Source: Planctomycetota bacterium
GTDB lineage: Bacteria; Planctomycetota; Phycisphaerae; Phycisphaerales; SM1A02
NCBI GenBank assembly: GCA_022568135.1
Contig: JADFFQ010000035.1
Coordinates: 1 to 42,946 of the forward strand
Length of the DNA stretch: 42,946 nucleotides
Direction: 5' to 3'
Each line of letters begins with the position of its first letter. Within the stretch, counting starts at the first letter, position 1. The position numbers and the translations under genes were made by a program. The notes beneath the pieces are model-generated. The model did not search any database. It worked only from the letters and a program-made list of their open reading frames with translations, and had not been told where the DNA came from. Below are positions 25,225 through 33,827 of this stretch, piece after piece.

Positions 25225-27399
25225 ATGATGCAACGCAAGATCGCCTGCTTCGCGCCGTTCGGCGTCGTCCTTGCCGTAGGGTTCGCCCTCGCCGCGGGCC
25301 CGAAGCTCGAGTACCCCCAAACACTGCGCGTCGATCATTACGACGAGTACCACGGTACGCGCGTCGCTGACCCCTACCGCTGGCTCGAAGATGACGTCCG
25401 GGAATCGGAGCAGGTGGCCGAATGGGTCGCGGCCCAGAACACGGTGACCTTCTCATATCTCAACAGCATCCCGCAACGCGAAGCGATCAAGAATCGATTG
25501 ACCCAGCTGTGGGATTATGAACGGTACTCTGCGCCATTCAAGACCGGCGGGCGGTACTACTACTCCAAGAACGACGGCCTGCAAAACCAGAGCGTGGTCT
25601 ACATGATGGATACGCTCCATGGTGAGCCGCGCGTGCTGTTCGATCCCAACACGTGGTCCGAAGACGGCACGGTCGCTCTGGCAGGCATGGCGTTCAGCGA
25701 CGACGGCCGATATGTCGCCTACGGGATTGCCGACGCCGGCTCGGATTGGCGCCGCTGGCGGGTCCGTGATCTCACGACCAAGCAGGATCTGCCTGATGTC
25801 GTCAATTGGGTCAAGTTCTCCGGCGCGTCGTGGACCAAGGACGGCAAGGGTTTCTTCTACAGCCGGTATGATGCCCCGACCGAGGGCGCTGAGTTTCAGG
25901 CGATCAACAAGTTTCAGAAGCTCTACTACCACCGGCTCAACACGCCCCAGGCCGACGACGTGTTGGTGTATCACCGCCCGGACCAGCCCGATTGGTCCTT
26001 CGGAGCAAAGGTGACCGAGGACGGGCGGTACCTGGTCATCACCATCTCCAAGGGCACCGACGACAAGTATCGCATCATGTACAAGGACCTGGACGAGCCG
26101 TACGGCTTGCCGATCGACCTGATCGACAACTTTGATGCTGAATACAGCTTCGCCGGGAACGATGGACCGGTCTTCTTCTTCAAGACCGACCTGGACGCGC
26201 CCAGGGGCCGGCTGATTGCAATCGATATCCGCCACCCCTCAGCGGAGAAATGGACCGAGGTGATTGCTCAATCCCCACACACGCTTCGGGGCGTGAACCT
26301 GGTGGGCAACATGTTCGTGGCCAGATACCTCAGAGACGCGGTGACGCATGTGCGGATGTTCGACGTGACCGGCCGACACGTGCGCGATATCGAGTTCCCA
26401 GCGCTGGGTTCGGCCCGCGGCTTCGGGGGCAAGCGCAGCCACACCGAAACCTTCTATAGCTTCTCGAGCTTTGCGACCCCGCTGAGCATCTACCGGTACG
26501 ACATGATCACCGGCGAAAGCGAGCTGTTGCGGCAGGCCGATGCCGATTTCAACCCCGACGATTACACGACCAGACAGGTGTTCTATGAGAGCTCCGACGG
26601 CACACGGATCCCGATGTTCCTCTGCCACCGCAAGGGCCTTGTGCTCAATGGTGAGAACCCCACACTGCTGTATGGATATGGGGGGTTCAACGTGTCGTTG
26701 ACTCCGTACTTTTCGACCACCCGCCTGGCGTGGATGGAAATGGGCGGCGTTTTCGCGATGCCCAACCTGCGAGGCGGCGGAGAGTACGGCACCCAATGGC
26801 ACGATGCCGGCAGGCTGGCCAACAAGCAGAATGTCTTCGACGACTTCATCGCCGCCGCCGAATGGCTTATCGCCAACAACTACACGCGCAGCGACAAGCT
26901 CGCGATCCAAGGCGGCAGCAACGGGGGCCTGCTCGTGGGCGCGTGCATGACTCAACGACCGGAGCTCTTTGGCGCCTGCCTGCCCGCGGTCGGCGTGATG
27001 GATATGCTCCGTTTCCACAAGTTCACCATCGGCTGGGCGTGGGTGGACGACTACGGATCCTCCGACGATCGCGAGCAGTTCACAACGTTGCTCGCGTATT
27101 CGCCCTACCACAACGTGCGCGACGGGTCCCGGTATCCAGCCACGCTGATCACCACCGCCGACACGGATGATCGCGTGGTGCCCGGGCACAGCTTCAAGTT
27201 CGCCGCAGCCGTCCAACACGCGCAGGCGGGCGACGCTCCGGTCCTGATCCGAATAGAGACGCGGGCCGGCCATGGCGCGGGCACACCAACGAAAAAGATC
27301 ATCGAGAAGTACGCGGACTTGTGGGCCTTCCTCGCCAAGACGCTGGAGATGTCGCCGCAGCCCCAGACGACGCCAACCAGTGGCTACTCCGGCCGGTAA
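25225..27399 (+). CDS. Secreted prolyl oligopeptidase (family S9A)
   Basis: A 724-aa serine peptidase that would cut short proline-containing peptides. Residues 1-24 are a probable signal peptide. DPYRWLED is the S9A N-terminal motif, followed by the seven-bladed propeller. The catalytic triad sits in GGSNGGLLVG (Ser565), TADTDDRVVPGHS (Asp at 646-649) and AGHGAG (His683). GGAGGAA lies 4 nt before the first ATG and 7 before the second, so either could start translation. The signal peptide points to the periplasm or cell envelope, unlike cytosolic vertebrate POP. The flavoprotein gene follows after 61 nt on the same strand. Confidence 0.92.
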   Translation: MMQRKIACFAPFGVVLAVGFALAAGPKLEYPQTLRVDHYDEYHGTRVADPYRWLEDDVRESEQVAEWVAAQNTVTFSYLNSIPQREAIKNRLTQLWDYERYSAPFKTGGRYYYSKNDGLQNQSVVYMMDTLHGEPRVLFDPNTWSEDGTVALAGMAFSDDGRYVAYGIADAGSDWRRWRVRDLTTKQDLPDVVNWVKFSGASWTKDGKGFFYSRYDAPTEGAEFQAINKFQKLYYHRLNTPQADDVLVYHRPDQPDWSFGAKVTEDGRYLVITISKGTDDKYRIMYKDLDEPYGLPIDLIDNFDAEYSFAGNDGPVFFFKTDLDAPRGRLIAIDIRHPSAEKWTEVIAQSPHTLRGVNLVGNMFVARYLRDAVTHVRMFDVTGRHVRDIEFPALGSARGFGGKRSHTETFYSFSSFATPLSIYRYDMITGESELLRQADADFNPDDYTTRQVFYESSDGTRIPMFLCHRKGLVLNGENPTLLYGYGGFNVSLTPYFSTTRLAWMEMGGVFAMPNLRGGGEYGTQWHDAGRLANKQNVFDDFIAAAEWLIANNYTRSDKLAIQGGSNGGLLVGACMTQRPELFGACLPAVGVMDMLRFHKFTIGWAWVDDYGSSDDREQFTTLLAYSPYHNVRDGSRYPATLITTADTDDRVVPGHSFKFAAAVQHAQAGDAPVLIRIETRAGHGAGTPTKKIIEKYADLWAFLAKTLEMSPQPQTTPTSGYSGR

Positions 27400-27460
27400 T
27401 CCCCCCGGGCACCGCCAAGTCCGGGTGAACCGGGCGACTCAGCGCGCCGATATCCGTCCT

Positions 27461-28894
27461 ATGCGCGAGTACGACCTGGTGTGCATCGGCTGCGGTCCGG
27501 CCGGAGAAAAGGCGGCCACCCAGGCCGGATACTTCGGCTACCAGGTGGCGATCGTCGAGCGCGAGGCCTTTCCCGGCGGGGCCATGGTCAACACCGGCAC
27601 CATCGCCTCCAAAGCCCTGCGCGAGACGGCCCTGTTGTGCTCGGCCTTTCGCCGACGTCCGTTGCCCGGCCTGGAGTACATGGTCAATCGCGACCTGTCC
27701 GTGACCAAGTTGATGGCCCAACGCTATCGGGTGCAGTACCAGGAGCACGATCGGATCGAATCGTCGATCGATCGTGAGCAGATCGATGTCTACCGTGGGC
27801 GCGGGCGCATCGCCGATGCACACGCGGTCACCGTCGAAGGGGTTGACGGCCAAACCACAGCATTGAAAGCGAAGTTTATCCTGATCGCGACCGGATCCTC
27901 ACCGGTCCGGCCCGAGCACATCCCATTCGACCATCCGAGCGTGGTTGATGCTGACGGCATCCTTGAATTGACGGCCATCCCTTCGTCGATGCTCGTCGTG
28001 GGAGGCGGTGTCATCGGCTGTGAGTATGCCTGCATGTTCAGTGAGATCGGAGTCAAAGTCACACTCGTCGATCCGCGCGATGGTCTGCTGCCGTTTCTCG
28101 ATCCCGAATGCCGTGATCATCTGCTACGAGCGATGACCGACGAGGGCATCGACGTTCGTCTCAACGCATCAGTCAAAGCCGTCAAGTCGCTCGGCGACGA
28201 ATCGGTGTCAGCTGAGTTGGACGATGGCGATGAGATTCGCTGCGACGTGCTGTTGTGGTCAGCCGGGCGCTCCAGCAACACGCAGGACATCGGGCTTGAG
28301 CAGGTCAAGATCAAGACCGGCCGGCGGGGGTTGGTCCTTGTCAACGAGCACTACCAAACGAACGTACCGAGCGTCTACGCGGCCGGGGACGTGATTGGTT
28401 TCCCGGCGTTGGCTTCGACCTCGATGGAACAGGGCCGCGTTGCGGCGTGCCACATGTTCGCCATCGAGTTCAAGAAGAAGCTCGCCGACACCGTGCCGAT
28501 GGGGCTGTACACGATCCCCGCCATCTCCACGGTGGGCTTGACGGAGAAACAGGCTGCCGAAGCCGGACATGAGATCGTCGTGGGACGGGCGCTGTACCGC
28601 TACAACGTTCGCGGACGAATGCTCGGCGACGAGGAGGGAATCGTGAAGTGTGTCTTTGACCGCCGTAGTCGCCGGCTGCTTGGCACGACAATCGTCGGCC
28701 AAGACGCCACGGAGCTCATTCATCTGGCGCAGTTCGCGATCACTTCCGATGCGGGAATCGACTACTTCATCAATGCGTGCTTCAATTATCCATCGCTCGC
28801 TGAGCTGTACAAGTACGCAGCGTACGACGCGCTTCAGGCGATCGCGGGGCGCCAAGGCCGCCGGCAGCCGCAATCCCGTGACCAGGCTGCATGA
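27461..28894 (+). CDS. sthA: Soluble pyridine nucleotide transhydrogenase-like flavoprotein
   Basis: A 477-aa FAD/NAD(P) oxidoreductase of the dihydrolipoamide dehydrogenase superfamily. The FAD motif CIGCGPAGEKAATQAG is near the N-terminus, a second Rossmann motif is VVGGGVIGCEYA, and the FAD ribityl motif is VYAAGDVIG. Where disulfide reductases have CXXXXC, this one has GGAMVNTGTIASKALRE, the transhydrogenase (SthA) pattern, here without any cysteine. SthA moves hydride between NADPH and NAD+. The open frame continues upstream to 27272 inside the peptidase gene; the ATG at 27461 begins directly at the FAD domain. A strong hairpin 39 nt beyond the stop probably ends the transcript. Confidence 0.85.
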   Translation: MREYDLVCIGCGPAGEKAATQAGYFGYQVAIVEREAFPGGAMVNTGTIASKALRETALLCSAFRRRPLPGLEYMVNRDLSVTKLMAQRYRVQYQEHDRIESSIDREQIDVYRGRGRIADAHAVTVEGVDGQTTALKAKFILIATGSSPVRPEHIPFDHPSVVDADGILELTAIPSSMLVVGGGVIGCEYACMFSEIGVKVTLVDPRDGLLPFLDPECRDHLLRAMTDEGIDVRLNASVKAVKSLGDESVSAELDDGDEIRCDVLLWSAGRSSNTQDIGLEQVKIKTGRRGLVLVNEHYQTNVPSVYAAGDVIGFPALASTSMEQGRVAACHMFAIEFKKKLADTVPMGLYTIPAISTVGLTEKQAAEAGHEIVVGRALYRYNVRGRMLGDEEGIVKCVFDRRSRRLLGTTIVGQDATELIHLAQFAITSDAGIDYFINACFNYPSLAELYKYAAYDALQAIAGRQGRRQPQSRDQAA

Positions 28895-28932
28895 TCGATC
28901 AACTCCTTTGTAGCCCCCACGAACACGAAGAG

Positions 28933-28962
28933 AAAGCCCAGGGAAAGCGTTCCCTGGGCTTT
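28933..28962. terminator. Terminator hairpin after sthA-like gene
   Basis: Arms AAAGCCCAGGGAA and TTCCCTGGGCTTT, with a 4-nt loop. The outer A/T runs allow it to work in both directions. The arms are identical to those at 37932-37961. Confidence 0.85.
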
Positions 28963-28966
28963 ACCT

Positions 28967-29001
28967 CATCACTTATCACTCATCGCTCATCACTCATCAC
29001 T
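28967..29001. repeat. CATCACT heptamer tandem repeat
   Basis: Five 7-nt units, CATCACT, TATCACT, CATCGCT, CATCACT, CATCACT, between the terminator and the dockerin fragment. Confidence 0.85.
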
Positions 29002-29011
29002 TCCTCTTTCC

Positions 29012-29485
29012 CTACGGTTGCGCCTCCAGAAGCGCATGCAGCAGAGACGCGGACGCGAAGGCTTCGGAGTCGCTTGCGTCGGTCAGCCAGGCCTGGTATT
29101 CGTCGACGCTGTCGAATCCCATCTCATCGAGCGCCGCGGTGAGCGATGAGCTTGAATCCGATCCGCCGTCGCTACCGCTGCCGCCTTGAGCGCCCTCGCC
29201 GCAGCTCAATTCCGGGCCGGGGCCACAGAGCGGCGCTTGCGGGCAGGCACCCCAGTTGAGCAACAGTATGGCCAGATCGAAGGGATCGGTGGTGCAGTCG
29301 CCGGTCAGATCCCCGCAGGGCATGCCCCAGCAAAACAGCAGGTATGCCTGATCGAACGCATCGACCCTGCAGTCGGGTACGCCTAGAGGGCCGGTGAAGT
29401 CGCCGGGACATTCGTTGAAGGGATCATCAGACAAGAACGAAGGACTCCCGACCGCTTCGTCCCCGTTTCCCTCCGGGCTGATCGC
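29012..29485 (-). pseudogene. Dockerin-like C-terminal fragment without a start
   Basis: The open frame encodes two dockerin-like segments (GVPDCRVDAFDQAYLLFCWG and TTDPFDLAILLLNWGACP), then a Gly/Ser-rich acidic tail with a short helix (SVDEYQAWLTDASDSEAFAS). No ATG or GTG exists in frame before the stop at 29486-29488; only a TTG at 29434 offers a start. There is no signal peptide, unlike the complete tailed proteins here. It is most simply the end of a broken secreted-protein gene. A frameshift upstream or a TTG start remains possible. Confidence 0.6.
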
Positions 29486-29580
29486 TCATGGCTGTTGCGC
29501 GAACAACAGTGGTAACTGTCCCGACTTTCCTGGATTTGAGGAAGAACGGTTTCAGGTCCCCTCCGAAAACAGAGAAAGTG

Positions 29581-30162
29581 TTATCCCCTTCGCCGACCTC
29601 TCGGGTAAAGGCCGGCTAAGACCAACAGACAAACGCTCCCGGGTGCGGGGACACCGAAGTGGAGGTCATCGATTTCGGCGTCCCTCCCCAATGGATCGAC
29701 CAGCACGGCCGCGTCGAATAACTTGCTGGAAATCAGCCCCCCAAAGTTGCCAACTCCGGCAGAGCCGAACTCCGTTGTATGGATCAGCTTTCCTGCGCTG
29801 AACAGCTCAATGGTCAGGAACCCCGGAAAGTCCACACCGATCCATGCCTGGGGCGTGTCAAAGGAGACGCTGATGTTGCCGTTGCCATCCAGCCCAACGC
29901 CATCGTTTATGAAGGAACCGGCGAAGGCAATGCTGTCGTTGCCATCGGTGAACAGGATGCCCAGATCAGCGTACTGATCTGTGATGAATGTGCCGTTGGG
30001 AAAGCCAACGAAGTCTACGGTGAGGAAATTACCTTCGCCGACCGCTTTGACCCATTCATCGCTGTCGAAATATTCGACCACGCCGCCGACAGCGACCCGA
30101 TCGCCGAACCCGGCCGACAGCACCACAGCCATCAATCCGATCGTCTTGTTTCGCAGTCGCAT
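29581..30162 (-). CDS. PEP-CTERM sorting-domain secreted protein
   Basis: A 193-aa exported protein with a signal peptide (RLRNKTIGLMAVVLSAGFG) and a beta-rich body. VDFVGFPNGTFITDQYADLG, NGNISVSFDTPQAWIGVDFPG and AEIDDLHFG are matched in the protein at 41572-42261. The C-terminus VPAPGSVCLLVLAGLYPRGRRRG has the PEP-CTERM layout: motif, hydrophobic helix, arginine cluster, the target of exosortase-type processing. The ATG at 30162 is preferred over the GTG at 30189, whose binding site would touch it. No exosortase is in the window. The body resembles VPxxxP-type secreted domains but its ligand is unknown. Confidence 0.82.
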   Translation of the reverse strand: MRLRNKTIGLMAVVLSAGFGDRVAVGGVVEYFDSDEWVKAVGEGNFLTVDFVGFPNGTFITDQYADLGILFTDGNDSIAFAGSFINDGVGLDGNGNISVSFDTPQAWIGVDFPGFLTIELFSAGKLIHTTEFGSAGVGNFGGLISSKLFDAAVLVDPLGRDAEIDDLHFGVPAPGSVCLLVLAGLYPRGRRRG

Positions 30163-30189
30163 GGCTCTCTTCTCTCTTCTTCTGGTCAC

Positions 30190-30613
30190 TCCTGGGCCAA
30201 GGCCCCGGCGGTCAGCAATGGGCCCCGCCGACGTGCGTAGCCTACCTCAAGAAGCTGGATTTCCAAGGGATATATGGCGAGAATGGGCAGATTCTGCTGC
30301 CCGGGCGGGGCGGAGAGAGGACCGCGACCGGTGGTCGCGGCTTTCCAGGGACCGCGCGCGGCGGGCTTGGCGGGGGAGGTTGACGCGGCACTGCAAGCTC
30401 GTACAATCCTGCAACTCCCCCACGTGGGGCCGTCGGTGACCCGCCGCAGACGGGGCGCCGCATGGGGCGCTGCGGCCGCGGCGAGCGGGCGTTCCAGCCT
30501 CGGGGAGGTGTGCCGCGGATGAGGTCTTCGGCCCAGCCGGACACCGAGCCGCGCAGAGAGTTCGGTTGGTCGGGCAAAGAGTGGTCAGACACGATCATCT
30601 GAAGCCGCTTCAC
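30190..30613. ncRNA. GC-rich gap with several stems; possible structured RNA
   Basis: No convincing gene is seen in this 424-nt stretch upstream of tRNA-Gln. It holds GGCAG-ATTCT-GCTGCC, CCGCGACC-GGT-GGTCGCGG, a long-range GGGGGAG/CTCCCCC pairing and further GC stems around 30420-30540. I find no hallmark of RNase P RNA, SRP RNA or tmRNA. A frame on the minus strand is open (30242-30664) but runs through the tRNA and looks non-coding. Either an undescribed structured RNA or just GC-rich spacer. Confidence 0.25.
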
Positions 30614-30685
30614 TGGCCCGTGGTGTAATCGGTAACACACCTGGTTTTGGTCCAGGCATTCCAAGTTCGAGTCTTGGCGGGCCAG
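30614..30685 (+). tRNA. tRNA-Gln (anticodon TTG)
   Basis: A 72-nt cloverleaf. Acceptor TGGCCCG pairs with CGGGCCA. The D-arm is GTGT...ACAC, the anticodon stem CCTGG/CCAGG with loop TTTTGGT (anticodon TTG, reading CAA), and the T-arm CCAAG/CTTGG with loop TTCGAGT. The discriminator is G and CCA is not encoded. It sits just upstream of the housekeeping gene run. Confidence 0.95.
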
Positions 30686-30749
30686 CTTCCAGACTCATGG
30701 GTTGCGTTGAGCAGCCAGCCGACCCATTGAGCACATCGGGCGTCGGAGC

Positions 30750-31544
30750 GTGAGCGCACAATCCTCCAACTCAGACAGCCAATACCCCAAGCGGCCGATT
30801 GCCGCGCTCATCCTCGCCGCCGGCGAAGGCACCCGGATGCAGGGCAATCTGCCCAAGGTCGCCTGCGAGGTCGCCGGCCAACCCATGATCCGATGGGTCG
30901 TCGAGGCAATTCGGCAAGCGGGCGCCCGGCCGATCGTCCTGGTTGTCGGGCACGGCGGGGAGATGGTTCGGAGCTTGTTTGACAACGACGATGCTGATAT
31001 CGAGTACGTCGCCCAGGATCGCCCCCTTGGCACCGGCCATGCAACCGCCTGTGCGCAATCTGTGCTGGGCGCCTCTGAAGGCGACGTCCTGGTGCTGGCC
31101 GGTGACGGCCCGTTGATCCGCCCTTGCACGATCCGGTCGATCGTGGATCGCCATCGGGCTACGGGCGCTGCGGCCACACTGGCGACGGCTACCGTTGACG
31201 ACCCAACGGGCTACGGGCGAATCGTGCGCGACGAGCACGGGCGGTTCCGCGCAATCGTGGAAGATGCCAACGCCAACCAACGACAATTGACCATCCGCGA
31301 GATCTATCCAAGTTATGCGTGCTTCGATGCGGCGTTGCTGTTCGAGATGCTTCGTGTGCTTGAACCGGATGAGACCAGCGGGGAATATCAGATCACGGAT
31401 GTGCCGGCGATGTTACGGGCTCGTGGCCATCGCGTGGAGCTGGTGGATGGAATCCCCTACGAGGAAGTGCTATCAATAAACACGCCGCAACAGTTGGCGG
31501 AAGTAGATGCGATCCTGTCTGCACGCGTGGAGCGAAGAACGTGA
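30750..31544 (+). CDS. GlmU-like NTP transferase without the acetyltransferase domain
   Basis: A 264-aa nucleotidyltransferase matching only the N-terminal half of GlmU, which makes UDP-GlcNAc from UTP and GlcNAc-1-P. LAAGEGTRMQGNLPKV (22-37) is the nucleotide loop, LGTGHA is at 93-98, metal-binding Asp119 lies in LAGDGPL, GYGRIV at 154-159, Glu171 and Asn244 (SINTPQQL). The GlmU sugar-binding EINTG is REIYPS here (183-188). No left-handed helix domain follows. GTG start with GGAG close by. It overlaps prs by 4 nt (GTGA). The order glmU-prs-ctc-pth is as in Bacillus, supporting a GlmU-related role, though the sugar could differ. Confidence 0.8.
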   Translation: MSAQSSNSDSQYPKRPIAALILAAGEGTRMQGNLPKVACEVAGQPMIRWVVEAIRQAGARPIVLVVGHGGEMVRSLFDNDDADIEYVAQDRPLGTGHATACAQSVLGASEGDVLVLAGDGPLIRPCTIRSIVDRHRATGAAATLATATVDDPTGYGRIVRDEHGRFRAIVEDANANQRQLTIREIYPSYACFDAALLFEMLRVLEPDETSGEYQITDVPAMLRARGHRVELVDGIPYEEVLSINTPQQLAEVDAILSARVERRT

Positions 31545-32524
31545 GTGCGATTGACCGCGACCATCTGAAAGTGTTTGCCGGCCGGGCCAGCCTCGACTTG
31601 ACCGAAGCGATGTGCGAATGCCTGGACATTCCGCTGGGCCAGGGCAGGACCTATCTGTTTCCCGACAGCGAATTGATGGTAAAGGTGGATGAAGATGTTC
31701 GTGGACGCGACTGCTTCGTGGTGCAGTCTACTTGCGACCCGGTCAACGAAAACGTACTTGAGCTGTTGATCTGGATCGACTGCCTCCGCCGGGCCTCGGC
31801 CAAGCGAATTACTGCGGTGATTCCCTATTTCGGCTATGCCCGCCAGGATCGCAAGGACGAGGGGAGAGTGCCGATTACTGCGAAGCTTATCGCGAACCTG
31901 ATCACGGCGGCGGGGGCGGATCGCGTGTTGTGCATGGACCTGCACGCCGCGCAGATTCAGGGCTTCTTCGATATTCCTGTGGACCACCTCTCGGCGGCAC
32001 CGGTGCTCTTTGAATACTTCGACGATCACCGAGCCGAGCTGGGCAATCTCGTGGTCGTGTCACCCGACGTGGGCAACGTGAAAGTCGCCAACATGTACGC
32101 CGATCGCCTCGGCGCCGAACTGGCGATCATCGACAAGCGACGGAAGTCTGGCATGGAGGTGGCGTCTCGCAACGTCGTTGGTGACGTGGCCGGTCGAACT
32201 GTCTTGATGATCGACGATATGATCACCACCGGCGGCACAGTCTGCGAAGCGACGACGATCGTCATGGATCACGGTGCGACTGACGTGATCTGTGCAGCTA
32301 CCCACCCGGTGCTCGCCGGCTCGGCCATGCCCCGACTCGCGGAGGCGCCGATCAGCCGAATCATCCTCACCGATACGATTCCCAACGGCGACCGGTGTAA
32401 ACTGATCGAACACAAGCTTGTGTCTCTGACGGTCTCGCGGCTTCTTGGCGAAGCGATCCACCGCATCCACCACGACCTGTCTGTCTCGTCGCTGTTTCGC
32501 GAAGTGATCGGAACCAAACGCTAA
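31541..32524 (+). CDS. prs: Ribose-phosphate pyrophosphokinase
   Basis: Makes PRPP from ribose-5-phosphate and ATP for nucleotide, His and Trp synthesis. The 327-aa protein has PYFGYARQDRKDEGRVPITAKL (ATP and flexible-loop region), MDLHAAQIQGFFDIPVDHL, and the PRPP loop VLMIDDMITTGGT. The GTG start overlaps the stop of the GlmU-like gene in GTGA, indicating translational coupling. rplY follows after 33 nt. Confidence 0.96.
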   Translation: MSAIDRDHLKVFAGRASLDLTEAMCECLDIPLGQGRTYLFPDSELMVKVDEDVRGRDCFVVQSTCDPVNENVLELLIWIDCLRRASAKRITAVIPYFGYARQDRKDEGRVPITAKLIANLITAAGADRVLCMDLHAAQIQGFFDIPVDHLSAAPVLFEYFDDHRAELGNLVVVSPDVGNVKVANMYADRLGAELAIIDKRRKSGMEVASRNVVGDVAGRTVLMIDDMITTGGTVCEATTIVMDHGATDVICAATHPVLAGSAMPRLAEAPISRIILTDTIPNGDRCKLIEHKLVSLTVSRLLGEAIHRIHHDLSVSSLFREVIGTKR

Positions 32525-32557
32525 GGCCACTCAACCCCCCCACCCGAGACCTTACCC

Positions 32558-33229
32558 ATGCAACTCGACACGCCAGCGATTGAAGTTCAGCCTCGGCAGC
32601 GTATCGGCACCCGCTACGCGCGGCGACTACGCAAGCAAGGGCGGCTGCCCGCTGTGATCTACGGCCACAAGCGCGAGACGGTGTCGGTCAGTGTGGACGA
32701 GAAGGAGATCCTCGCGCACCTGGGCCGCGGAACCCATGTGCTGCGCGTTGACATCCAAGGCGGCAAGAGCGAGACCTGCCTGGTCAAGGAGCTGCAATTC
32801 GGGTATCTGGGAGATGAGGTCATCCATGTGGACTTTACCCGCGTGGATCTCGACGAGACAGTCGAGGTTCGCGTTCATCTGCATTTCGTGGGAGCACCCG
32901 CCGCCGCCGCCCCGGCCGGGGCCATCCTCACCCACGACCTCAACGAGCTCGAAGTGACTTGCCGCGTGAATGAGATCCCTGAGGAGATCAGGGTTGATCT
33001 GACCACCATGGGCGAGGGCACGATGCTGACGGTCGGCCAGGTGCCGCTTCCGCCCGGAGTTCGAGCGAACGTCGCCGCCGACACACCCGTTGCCCACGTG
33101 TCGTTTGTCCACGCTGAGGAAGCGGTCGGTGAGGAGGTCGAGATTGCGCCCGGCCCGGCCGAGCCTGAGGTCATCACCGAAGCGAAGCCCGATGATGATA
33201 AGAAAGCGGAATCCAAGGCGTCACCATGA
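32558..33229 (+). CDS. rplY: 50S ribosomal protein L25 / general stress protein Ctc
   Basis: Binds 5S rRNA. The 223-aa length shows the long Ctc/TL5 form with a second domain. The N-terminal part has RKQGRLPAVIYGHKRETVSVSVDEKE, then IHVDFTRVDLDETVEVRVHLHFVGAP of the C-terminal beta domain. The last 40 residues are acidic and Lys-rich. Its stop overlaps the pth start (ATGA). Confidence 0.94.
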   Translation: MQLDTPAIEVQPRQRIGTRYARRLRKQGRLPAVIYGHKRETVSVSVDEKEILAHLGRGTHVLRVDIQGGKSETCLVKELQFGYLGDEVIHVDFTRVDLDETVEVRVHLHFVGAPAAAAPAGAILTHDLNELEVTCRVNEIPEEIRVDLTTMGEGTMLTVGQVPLPPGVRANVAADTPVAHVSFVHAEEAVGEEVEIAPGPAEPEVITEAKPDDDKKAESKASP

Positions 33230-33801
33230 AGCTGATCGTCGGACTTGGCAACCCGGGCAGTCGATACGAGCTCGACCGACACAACGTCGGCTACCTCGCA
33301 CTGGATCGTCTGGCTCGTCGTTACGCGTCAGGCGCCATCGCTCGTAGCAAGTTCCACAGCGCTGTCATCGACGCCTCGGTCAACGGCCGCCGCGTGCTCT
33401 TGCTGAAGCCGACGACATTCATGAACCGCTGCGGGCAGTCCGTGGCCGAGGCGGTTCGGTTCCACCGCCTTGATCCCACCGCTGACCTGCTCGTTCTCGT
33501 GGACGACATCGCCCTGTCGTGCGGGATGATCCGCCTGCGAAGCTGCTCAGGAGCGGGCGGCCATAATGGGCTTGCGGACATCCAGGAGAAGATTTCCACC
33601 AGCGATTACGCTCGCTTGCGGATCGGCATCGACTCGCCGCAGCACATCCCGCAACGCGAATACGTGTTGGGCCGCTTCCGGCCCGATCAGCTCCAACTCA
33701 TCGACGCGGCATTGGAGGAGGCCGTAGACGCCGCCGCCTGCTGGTTGCTGCACGGCATCGTGGCGACGATGAATCGATTCAACCGCAGGCAAACCGCCTA
33801 G
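33226..33801 (+). CDS. pth: Peptidyl-tRNA hydrolase
   Basis: Releases tRNA from stalled peptidyl-tRNA. The 191-aa protein begins MKLIVGLGNPGSRYELDRHNVG, which holds the catalytic His of the family. LLKPTTFMNRCGQSV, LVLVDDIALSCGMIRLR and GAGGHNGLADI follow; LR-GIDSP is also conserved. It overlaps rplY by 4 nt (ATGA), so the two are coupled. rpsF follows after 26 nt. Confidence 0.95.
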   Translation: MKLIVGLGNPGSRYELDRHNVGYLALDRLARRYASGAIARSKFHSAVIDASVNGRRVLLLKPTTFMNRCGQSVAEAVRFHRLDPTADLLVLVDDIALSCGMIRLRSCSGAGGHNGLADIQEKISTSDYARLRIGIDSPQHIPQREYVLGRFRPDQLQLIDAALEEAVDAAACWLLHGIVATMNRFNRRQTA

Positions 33802-33827
33802 ACCGGCGACTTCAAAGAGACCAAACC

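Noticed and set aside
30242..30664. 140-codon minus-strand frame before the GlmU-like gene
   Set aside because: It runs through the tRNA-Gln gene and is Pro/Arg-rich, as expected from non-coding GC-rich DNA.
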